Positions 16,067 to 21,983 of a stretch of DNA of 64,000 nucleotides are shown here, one piece after another. The position numbers and the translations under genes were made by a program. The notes under the pieces were generated by a model. That model made no database searches, was not told the origin of the DNA, and saw nothing but the letters and a program-made list of their open reading frames with translations. Source of the stretch: Oscillospiraceae bacterium (GTDB lineage Bacteria > Bacillota > Clostridia > Oscillospirales > Oscillospiraceae); assembly GCA_017524845.1 (NCBI GenBank), contig JAFXUU010000056.1:1-64000 (forward strand), given 5' to 3'. Numbering within the stretch: position 1 is the stretch's first letter; every line of letters starts with the position of its first letter.

Positions 16067-17137
16067 ATGCCAAAAGAATTCGGTAAGAAAGACGCAAAAG
16101 CCTGGGCAAGGGAGAACTTCAAGGGCCTGGAGGCGCCGGTATTCCCGTCCTTTACGCCCGACCTCGCGGAGCTGGACGAGGACGGTATCCGGTATGACGT
16201 CAACCACATCATCGCCAACGGCATGAAATCCATTCTCATCGCCCCCGAAGGCACGGGTATGACCATGGAGGAGATCAAGCGCTTCACCAGGATCGTCAAC
16301 GAAGAGGCGAACGGCCGGGTACATACCTCCATCTCCGCGGTCCTGAACACGGTGGAGGACAACATCGCCGCCATGCAGTACCACGAGGAGTGCGGCGGCA
16401 CCATGGCCATGCTGGGCCATCCGCTCATGTACGACCCTCTGGATCAGGACGAGCTGGTCCGGATGTACAAGTACATGGCTGACTCGGTGAATCTGGGCCT
16501 GGTGTTCTACGCGGGACGTCTGAAGCTCAAGAGATGGGATCCGAAGACCGGCTGGCCGATGGACACCCTTCCGAAGATCGCCGACATCGACAACGTGGTC
16601 GCCCAGAAGATCCAGGGCGGCAACTCCCTGGAGTACACCATCGAGTGCTTCGAGCGGGTGGGCGACAAGATCCTCGTGGCCGACCCGATGACCCCCGCCT
16701 GGTGGACGACGATCCCGAAGTACGGCCAGCAGTGGGCCGGCGCGGGTCCGTTCTACGGTTCCCAGACGCCGGAGAATCCGCGGCACGTCAAGCTGTTCAA
16801 CGCGCTGGTGGAGGGCCGGATCGACGACGCCAAGGCGATCCAGGCGGAGTTCATGGGTGCGCCGAGAAAAGAGGGCGAATACGTCTACAGCGCATTCAAC
16901 AACGTGAACTATCCCGAGACGGGCATCCTCTGCGCCTTTGCGGACAAGTACAGCCACTGGCTCTGCGGCGGCAACGGCGGCATCCTGCGCCAGCCCTCCG
17001 GCAGACTCTACGACTACCAGAAGAAGTCTCTGCGCGAGCAGGTGGAGAGGATCGGCATCAAAGCGCGGGAGAACGAGGAAGAATTCTTCCTCGGCCGCAT
17101 GAACTACGCGAAGGGCTACCGGCTCAAGAGGTATTGA
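16067..17137 (+). CDS. Dihydrodipicolinate synthase-family aldolase/lyase, paralogue 2
   Basis: This 356-residue protein is clearly homologous to the lyase at 14519-15565. By eye more than half the residues match, including near-identical stretches (GGTMAMLGHP, GQQWAGAGPFY) and the same last residues, NYAKGYRLKRY. The likely Schiff-base lysine is Lys181 (VVAQKIQGG) and the tyrosine is Tyr148 (VFYAGR). The residue after the tyrosine changes from Pro to Ala, and a short insertion (APRKEGEYVYSAFNN) lies near residue 270, so substrate range may differ. AACGGAGG sets the start at 16067 rather than 16049. It is the last gene of the operon, and a GC-rich hairpin follows. Confidence 0.82.
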   Translation: MPKEFGKKDAKAWARENFKGLEAPVFPSFTPDLAELDEDGIRYDVNHIIANGMKSILIAPEGTGMTMEEIKRFTRIVNEEANGRVHTSISAVLNTVEDNIAAMQYHEECGGTMAMLGHPLMYDPLDQDELVRMYKYMADSVNLGLVFYAGRLKLKRWDPKTGWPMDTLPKIADIDNVVAQKIQGGNSLEYTIECFERVGDKILVADPMTPAWWTTIPKYGQQWAGAGPFYGSQTPENPRHVKLFNALVEGRIDDAKAIQAEFMGAPRKEGEYVYSAFNNVNYPETGILCAFADKYSHWLCGGNGGILRQPSGRLYDYQKKSLREQVERIGIKARENEEEFFLGRMNYAKGYRLKRY

Positions 17138-17150
17138 TCATCCGTGATCC

Positions 17151-17194
17151 GGGCGCGCAGTCCTTTTCTGCCCGATACGCGGGACTGCGCGCCC
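17151..17194. terminator. GC-rich hairpin after the lyase operon
   Basis: The thirteen-base arms GGGCGCGCAGTCC (17151-17163) and GGACTGCGCGCCC (17182-17194) are perfect complements. No T run follows, so it may end transcription weakly or protect the 3' end. Confidence 0.45.
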
Positions 17195-17269
17195 GCGCAG
17201 AACCCCGTTTCCCCTGCGGCAAGGATCATGCTCCGCGCGGTGCCTGTTCCGGAACGGGATTTCATACTG

Positions 17270-17548
17270 TTATCCTACGCTCCGAGAGATTTCCGGACTC
17301 TGGATCAGGTCCCGAACCGTGCGTCCGTCCGGGAGCGGCTGACGGATCAATTCCTCTACGGTTTCTTTCGAAACTCCGTCAAAAACGTCAAACCAAACCC
17401 GGCACAGGCAGGCCGCCCTGGGGGTGATCCGCCACAGGCCGAGGTAGTGACACCCTTTGTTGCTCTCCTGCTGGATGAGGTATTTTTCGCCATGACAGGA
17501 AAACTCTGCAAAACCGTCGGATAGGATCGTTTCGGCGATCGTTTTCAT
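17270..17548 (-). CDS. Hypothetical protein, 92 aa
   Basis: The leftward frame encodes MKTIAETILSDGFAEFSCHG and continues with a compact, probably alpha+beta protein containing three Cys residues (SCHGE, KGCHY, ACLCRVW) and a helical end (TVEELIRQPL). GGGAGG lies before the ATG and a TTGCCT-17-TATAAT promoter is upstream. The overlapping rightward frame is Pro/Arg-rich and lacks a start signal, so this strand is preferred. The family is not recognised. It resembles short conserved Clostridial proteins, but that is an impression only. Confidence 0.6.
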   Translation of the reverse strand: MKTIAETILSDGFAEFSCHGEKYLIQQESNKGCHYLGLWRITPRAACLCRVWFDVFDGVSKETVEELIRQPLPDGRTVRDLIQSPEISRSVG

Positions 17549-17915
17549 GCTGCGCCTCCCTCACTCTGCTGTTTTCGCCCCGCTTCGAGGTATTGTCCGC
17601 GGCGGATGCTCCCGCCTTTTCGCTGGCTGCTGCCCGAGCCCTGCCGGCTCCGGATTTTCGGCTGCGGTCCGTTCTTTTCCGAATCCGGCGCCGTGTCCCG
17701 TGTCAAAGCCGCGGCGCGGTCATTATATCAGGCGGTGACGGTTCAGGCAATCTCGGGCTTCGTTGGCGGAATCAGCCGTCTCAAAACGCGAACCCCCGGA
17801 GAGGGGATAAGCGAATTGCAAAGGAAAACGCCGCGGGCTGCCAACAGCAGCCGGACGGGTGACCGGATCCGCAGGGCGGAGGGACGAGCAGCCGAACTGA
17901 GAAAGGAGAATCAGC
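17549..17915. other. Divergent intergenic region
   Basis: This 367-base region separates the leftward 92-aa gene from the rightward tautomerase. The only support I see is the leftward promoter at 17722-17750. Its leader would be about 165 bases, longer than usual, and holds no clear small gene. Confidence 0.5.
17722..17750 (-). promoter_or_regulatory. Leftward sigma-A promoter
   Basis: On the - strand TTGCCT (17750-17745) and TATAAT (17727-17722) are 17 bases apart. It could drive the 92-aa gene ending at 17270. Confidence 0.5.
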
Positions 17916-18326
17916 ATGCCCTATATGCGCGTAAGTCTGTCTGCGAAGCTGACAGAGGAACAGAAACAGAGCCTGTATGAGAAGCTGGGGGAGGCCCTGC
18001 GGCACATTCCCGGCAAGGAGCCCTTCATGCTGATCGCCGAGATCGCGGACGGGCTGCAGTTTTATGCCTTCGGGAAGAAGCAGGAGAATTTCGCTTTCGT
18101 GGACGCCCGCTATTTCAGCCGCGTGGAGTACCACGCGAAGCGGGATTTCGCGGTGGCCGTGATGAAGGCCATCGAGGAGACGGCGGGCACGAAGAGCACG
18201 AATATCTCCATGAACATCTTCGAGCTTTCCACCTGGGGCGGCTTCGGGGACCTGAACGACGAGTTCTACAAGGACCCCGGTGCCGATGAAAACCGGCAGT
18301 CAGCGCACGGCGAGGGAGAGGACTGA
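17916..18326 (+). CDS. Tautomerase/MIF-superfamily protein
   Basis: The product begins Met-Pro (MPYMRVSLSAKLTEEQKQSL), so removal of Met would expose the Pro1 catalytic base of the tautomerase superfamily. The following strand-helix pattern and the GKEPFMLIAEI segment match MIF-like or 4-oxalocrotonate tautomerase subunits of about 110-130 residues. It would interconvert keto and enol forms of a small acid. AGAAAGGAG precedes the ATG. Its stop codon directly abuts the ATG of the histidine phosphatase, so the two are co-translated. The C-terminal 20 residues are charged and probably disordered. Confidence 0.75.
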   Translation: MPYMRVSLSAKLTEEQKQSLYEKLGEALRHIPGKEPFMLIAEIADGLQFYAFGKKQENFAFVDARYFSRVEYHAKRDFAVAVMKAIEETAGTKSTNISMNIFELSTWGGFGDLNDEFYKDPGADENRQSAHGEGED

Positions 18327-18890
18327 ATGATCTGCATCATCCGTCACGGTCAAACAGAGCTGAACATCACGAACGTCCTGCAGGGCAGAAGCGATCATCC
18401 GCTGAACGAGACCGGGATCCGGCAGGCGGAGGAGGCGGCCGAAAGGCTGAAGGGCATTTCTTTTGACGCGGTCTATTCCAGCCCCCTGATCCGGGCGGTC
18501 CGCACGGCGGAGATCATCGTGCCGACGCTGAAACCGATCATAGATGAACGGCTGATCGAAATGGAATACGGTCCGTATGAGGGAAAGGGGCTCCGTGAGC
18601 TCGGCCCGGAGGTCCTGACCTTCTTCCGGGACTTCGTCCACAATCCCGCGCCGGAGGGGATGGAGCCGCTGGACAGCGTAGTAAGGAGAGGCGGCGCATT
18701 CATGGAGGACCGCTGCAGAACGACGGCCAATATCCTGATCTCCACCCACGCCATCGCCATGAAGGGGATCCTGGAGTATCTGACCCCGGATTCCGGCGGC
18801 AGCTACTGGTCCAAAAACATCAAAAACTGCGCCGTATATACGGCGGAATACCTGCCGGACGGCACCTGGTCCGTTCCCATGGAAATGTAA
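18327..18890 (+). CDS. Histidine phosphatase (phosphoglycerate mutase-like)
   Basis: The 187-residue protein has the RHG motif at the N-terminus (IIRHGQTELN, His7 phospho-acceptor), the LQGRSDHPLNETG loop and the second histidine in ISTHAIAMKG. The length fits two-domain-less members that act on small phosphate esters rather than glycolytic mutase. It starts on the base after the tautomerase stop, so a shared metabolic setting is likely, though the substrate is not predictable. No signal peptide is present. Expression depends on the tautomerase ribosome binding site and read-through. Confidence 0.85.
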   Translation: MICIIRHGQTELNITNVLQGRSDHPLNETGIRQAEEAAERLKGISFDAVYSSPLIRAVRTAEIIVPTLKPIIDERLIEMEYGPYEGKGLRELGPEVLTFFRDFVHNPAPEGMEPLDSVVRRGGAFMEDRCRTTANILISTHAIAMKGILEYLTPDSGGSYWSKNIKNCAVYTAEYLPDGTWSVPMEM

Positions 18891-19047
18891 AGACGGCCGC
18901 TTCCGGTTTTTTGCGGAAAGGGCCCGTTCCGGGGACCGAACACGGTGCGGGACCTGCAGCGGGTACGAACGCCGGACCGCGGCCTGACCGCGCGGCAGAT
19001 TTCCAAGGTGCGGCGGCGTTCGAAGCGCTGCAGCGCCTCCGCGCCTC

Positions 19048-19076
19048 TTGCCAGGCCTGCAGACTTATGCTAATAT
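19048..19076 (+). promoter_or_regulatory. Promoter upstream of the structured leader
   Basis: TTGCCA (19048-19053) and TAATAT (19071-19076) are 17 bases apart, with a TGC extension just before the -10. The predicted start of transcription is near 19083. Confidence 0.6.
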
Positions 19077-19084
19077 ATCGCCGG

Positions 19085-19157
19085 TACTCTCTTTCGTCAG
19101 GTATGTCAACCATGATGACCGCTTCGGTCTCCAGATACCGGTGGACGAAAGAGAGTA
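19085..19157 (+). ncRNA. Long nested hairpin in the esterase 5' leader
   Basis: The perfect fourteen-base arms TACTCTCTTTCGTC (19085-19098) and GACGAAAGAGAGTA (19144-19157) enclose a second stem (GGTAT with ATACC) and a small hairpin (GACCG-CTT-CGGTC). The arrangement gives an unbranched or lightly branched RNA of about 75 bases at the very 5' end of the transcript. It has no immediate T run, so it is not a simple terminator. It could be a riboswitch-like element, a small RNA or a protein-binding leader. I cannot match it to a known class. Confidence 0.5.
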
Positions 19158-19258
19158 TCTTTATATCCGTTTTTGCCGATCGTTCTTGCGAATCGCCTGC
19201 CGCAGAGGGTAGAATCCATGCAGAGGAATAATAAGCACAACGGAAAGGAGCAAGAATT

Positions 19259-20143
19259 ATGGCTATCGTATTTGAAGATCATTCCGAATGGGTGAAGCGC
19301 GGCAAGCTGGTCACCTTCCAGATCGCCATGGATCCCATCCCGGACAAGCGCATGCGCACCATCCGCGTCTGGACGCCGGAGAGCTACGACGGCGTCAAGC
19401 GCTTCCCCGTGCTGTACCTGCACGACGGACAGGTGGCGTTCCCCGAAAAAGCCTCTCCCGGCATGGGCAGCTGGGACTGCGATTTGTACATCAGCGAGCT
19501 GGAGCCGGAATGCCAGTGCATGGTCGTGGCGATCGATACCTCCAACGACCGGAGCAACGAGCTGCTGCCGCCCCTGAAGCCCAACCTGAATTTCGGCGGC
19601 CCCCGCCGCCCCGACGCGCCGAAGCCCAATCCCCTGGGCGGCTATTACGCCGACTTCGTCAGGGCCACGCTGAAGCCCATCATCGACGCGAACTTCATGA
19701 CCCTGCCGGACGCGGCCCACACGGCCGTCGGCGGCGCAAGCATGGGCGGTCTGCAGTCTCTCTACATGACCTTTAAGGATCCCGACGTGTTCGGGCGGTC
19801 CCTGGACCTGTCCTGCGGCCTGGGCCTCCTGGAAGCAGAGGACTACCTGGCAAGGATCGACGCCTACGACGCCGGCAAGCTGGAAAACGCGCGCTTCTAT
19901 CTGTATTCCGGAGATCAGGGCATCGAAGTCCTCGTCTTTGATTACCTGATCGACGTCTACCGCCACATGAAAAACTCCCTGAAGCTGAATAACCGGCAGC
20001 TCTGCCTGATCATCGACAGCCGGGAATCCCACTGGGGCACCTCCTGGGGGAAGGCCCTCCCGGACGGTCTCCGCTTCCTCTTCAAGGAGGACAACGGCGT
20101 GGAGACGCCCGCCTTCGGCATGCCGCGCCCCAGGCAGGAATGA
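19259..20143 (+). CDS. Esterase D/enterochelin esterase-like alpha/beta hydrolase
   Basis: The 294-residue protein shows the putative-esterase family pattern: a strand-rich start (RTIRVWTPESYDG), then YLHDGQ as the oxyanion region, the elbow GGASMGG with Ser161, and a late SRESHWGTSW segment carrying the likely catalytic His. It has no signal peptide, so it acts inside the cell on an ester of unknown nature. GGAAAGGAGC gives the start. It is a single-gene unit with its own promoter and a remarkable structured leader, which suggests it is specifically regulated. Confidence 0.82.
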   Translation: MAIVFEDHSEWVKRGKLVTFQIAMDPIPDKRMRTIRVWTPESYDGVKRFPVLYLHDGQVAFPEKASPGMGSWDCDLYISELEPECQCMVVAIDTSNDRSNELLPPLKPNLNFGGPRRPDAPKPNPLGGYYADFVRATLKPIIDANFMTLPDAAHTAVGGASMGGLQSLYMTFKDPDVFGRSLDLSCGLGLLEAEDYLARIDAYDAGKLENARFYLYSGDQGIEVLVFDYLIDVYRHMKNSLKLNNRQLCLIIDSRESHWGTSWGKALPDGLRFLFKEDNGVETPAFGMPRPRQE

Positions 20144-20189
20144 CGGAAAGTCTCCGTGATCCCGTTCACAGCGGCGGCATCCGCCGAAT

Positions 20190-20250
20190 CATACGAAGCT
20201 TCCGTTGAAACCAGGCAAGGATTGTCTTATTCTGCGAAAGATTCGTATAA
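20190..20250. repeat. Dispersed short palindromic repeat, copy 2
   Basis: The element begins ATACGAAGCTTCCGTT and ends CGAAAGATTCGTAT, so its ends are imperfect inverted repeats. Its first 35 bases match copy 1 at 7918-7955. It resembles a miniature palindromic intergenic repeat. Confidence 0.5.
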
Positions 20251-20366
20251 GCCCCGGCAGGCCCCGACCTTCGCCGGGGTCCGGGCTCGGGCTTGTCCGG
20301 CCGCTTTCCGCTTTGCTTCTGTCGAACGTCGATCCGTTCTTCCAAACGGCAGCCCCGGATCGCGCC

Positions 20367-20415
20367 AAGCCCCAAAAGCCCGGGAAACACGAGCGTTTTC
20401 CGGCTTTTGGGGCTT
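20367..20415. terminator. Long hairpin between convergent genes
   Basis: AAGCCCCAAAAGCC (20367-20380) pairs perfectly with GGCTTTTGGGGCTT (20402-20415). The stem continues inward through CGGGAAAC/GTTTTCCG with one mismatch. It lies between two gene 3' ends and may stop transcription from both sides, though it lacks a clean T tail. Confidence 0.55.
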
Positions 20416-20565
20416 TCCTGTCTCCGGTCGGCGGGCTGAAGAAAACTGCGCCTGAAGTCGCAGGAGTTCCTTGTGGGTAAGTATCGGAACAGTGCCTCCG
20501 GGCAACGGCGCCGGGAGGAGCCTGTCCTGATCGCGAGCAACTCCTGCCGCTTCCGTATTCGCAGG

Positions 20566-21384
20566 TCAATAGCTCCAGGAGCTCTCCGGGAGCTGTTCGG
20601 CCAGCTTCCTTCTGGCCTTCGCCTGTCCGTCGATCGCTCCCTCCAGGCTCCTCCTGTACATATCGTCGCCGGCCATTACCATGTCATAGAGGAAAGACTC
20701 CGCCTTCTGAAAGCAGACCAGCGCGCTCTTGGCGTCTTCTTCGGTTCCCACGCCGTCCAGGAACATGCCGCCCAGCCGCAGGAGGACCGGCCCCGCCACA
20801 CGGCCTTCCGCCTCCTGCGTCATGGTCTCCATGCAGCGCACGTAGATCCGGAAGGCCTCCTTCTCGTTCTTCGGCACGTACAGGCCGTTGAGATACATAT
20901 CCCCGATCTTGTACAGCGAGACCAGGTGCCCGTCGAAGGCGCCGAGGGCAAAGCAGTGGAACGCCTTTTCAAAGTCCGGTCTTCCTACTCTGCCGTAGTA
21001 ATGGCAGTACCCAAGGTTTTCCTGTGCCGGACGGTTTCCCTTTTCGGCCGCCATCCGGTAGTACGCGACCGCCTTGTCGAAGCTCTGCTCAAATCCCCGG
21101 TTTCCGCAGCAATACTGCGCGCCGAGGTCGTTCATGGCGTCGTCGTTGCCTTCCGAGATCTCCAGCCGGAACATTTCCTCGATAAACCCGATCAGGAACC
21201 CGGGGAACGCCAGCGGCCTGTCCAGGCCGACCAGCGTATTGGCGATCGTGAACGGCGCAGTATCTACGGACCCATCCTCTTCCGTGATTCCGGAAAGGTA
21301 ATCGTACACTTCGGGCAGTTCGCCGCCATCCAGCATCGCGAGAATGCTCTGCACCTCCGAAGCCACGTAGTTCATATCGATCAC
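20566..21384 (-). CDS. Sel1-like repeat (SLR/TPR) protein
   Basis: The 272-residue product contains Sel1-type repeats, each a helix pair with the pattern A..LG..Y..G....D..KA..Y...AA..G: NDLGAQYCCGNRGFEQSFDK, LGYCHYYGRVGRPDFEKAFH, and GDMYLNGLYVPKNEKEAFRI. Such solenoids mediate protein-protein contacts, often in signalling or surface processes. There is no signal peptide, so it is cytoplasmic. The GTG at 21384 is chosen because GGAGGAGGT lies six bases upstream; an ATG nine bases later is the alternative. It is transcribed alone, towards the hairpin at 20367-20415. Confidence 0.78.
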   Translation of the reverse strand: MIDMNYVASEVQSILAMLDGGELPEVYDYLSGITEEDGSVDTAPFTIANTLVGLDRPLAFPGFLIGFIEEMFRLEISEGNDDAMNDLGAQYCCGNRGFEQSFDKAVAYYRMAAEKGNRPAQENLGYCHYYGRVGRPDFEKAFHCFALGAFDGHLVSLYKIGDMYLNGLYVPKNEKEAFRIYVRCMETMTQEAEGRVAGPVLLRLGGMFLDGVGTEEDAKSALVCFQKAESFLYDMVMAGDDMYRRSLEGAIDGQAKARRKLAEQLPESSWSY

Positions 21385-21617
21385 AGGAATACCTCCTCCG
21401 GCAAGCTCTGCCGCCCGCTGCGAAAATCCGTGCTCGTCTCGCCCGCGTCCCTGCGGCTTGCCGCTCATTTTTCCTGTATTCTACGTCCTCATGGTGTCCG
21501 ATAAACCGCACACCCAGCGAGGCCGCGTCATCCGGCGCGGCCGGGTTTTTCGGTTTCCGACGTGAAACGCCGGACCGAAGCCTTCTGCTGTCCGTTTTAT
21601 GGGACATCCTAAGACGT

Positions 21618-21782
21618 ATGGTGATCTCAGCGGCAGTCGGAGAGGCGAAGGGTCGGCCGACAGCTTCGGCCCCGCCGTCCTCCGGTGCCGTCCGGGAGGA
21701 GCTTCGGGACAAAACCGCGCTGGAAAAGGACCGCTTCCTGAGAATGCTGTCGGTCAGCCGCCAGGCGCTTACACTTTGCTGA
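21618..21782 (+). CDS. Possible 54-aa protein or gene remnant
   Basis: A frame of 54 codons starts at ATG 21618 and stops three bases before a strong terminator. The last 26 residues (LRDKTALEKDRFLRMLSVSR, then QALTLC) look like a genuine charged helix, whereas the first half is Ala/Pro/Gly-rich. No clear Shine-Dalgarno is present, and the frame stays open well upstream without a good start. The best reasons to list it are the downstream terminator and the helix. It may be the tail of a decayed gene. Confidence 0.3.
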   Translation: MVISAAVGEAKGRPTASAPPSSGAVREELRDKTALEKDRFLRMLSVSRQALTLC

Positions 21783-21784
21783 AG

Positions 21785-21835
21785 CCGCCCCCGGCGCAGC
21801 ATCGATGCTGCGCCGGGGGCGGTTTGTGTTTTCTT
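21785..21835 (+). terminator. Very strong rightward terminator
   Basis: The perfect eighteen-base arms CCGCCCCCGGCGCAGCAT (21785-21802) and ATGCTGCGCCGGGGGCGG (21805-21822) are followed by TTTGTGTTTTCTTTT. The T-rich tail is on the rightward side only. Confidence 0.8.
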
Positions 21836-21983
21836 TTCCGGCGAAAGCCCTCGGGGGGCCGTTCCGCGGCCGGATACCGGGCTTGCCTTTTTGCCTTGTC
21901 GGAAGCGGGAAAAGGTTAAAAACGGATCGGATGGATCACGCTTTTGTTTTCAGGAACGGCAGCCTGAAGCGTCCCGCAAAGCC

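Larger units (their letters stand above)
18891..19258. other. Intergenic region with promoter and structured leader
   Basis: This 368-base gap has no credible gene. It holds the promoter at 19048-19076 and, starting almost exactly at the expected first transcribed base, the long nested hairpin at 19085-19157. About 100 bases of unstructured-looking leader follow before the esterase start. Confidence 0.6.
20144..20565. other. Gene-free region with repeat and hairpins
   Basis: This 422-base gap between convergent genes contains the second copy of the short palindromic repeat (20190-20250), a small GC hairpin near 20263-20280 and a long hairpin at 20367-20415. I see no gene in it. Confidence 0.6.
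21385..21983. other. Gene-poor region with hairpins and one weak small ORF
   Basis: This 599-base region has a GC hairpin followed by GGGTTTTT at about 21521-21550, a weak small reading frame (21618-21782) and a strong terminator (21785-21835), all oriented rightward. No convincing rightward gene feeds these signals, so part of a gene may have been lost here. Confidence 0.5.

Noticed and set aside
17144..17524. A rightward frame of 126 residues
   Set aside because: It has no ribosome binding site and a Pro/Arg/Ala-rich shadow-like composition. The overlapping leftward 92-aa frame has a good ribosome binding site and an upstream promoter.
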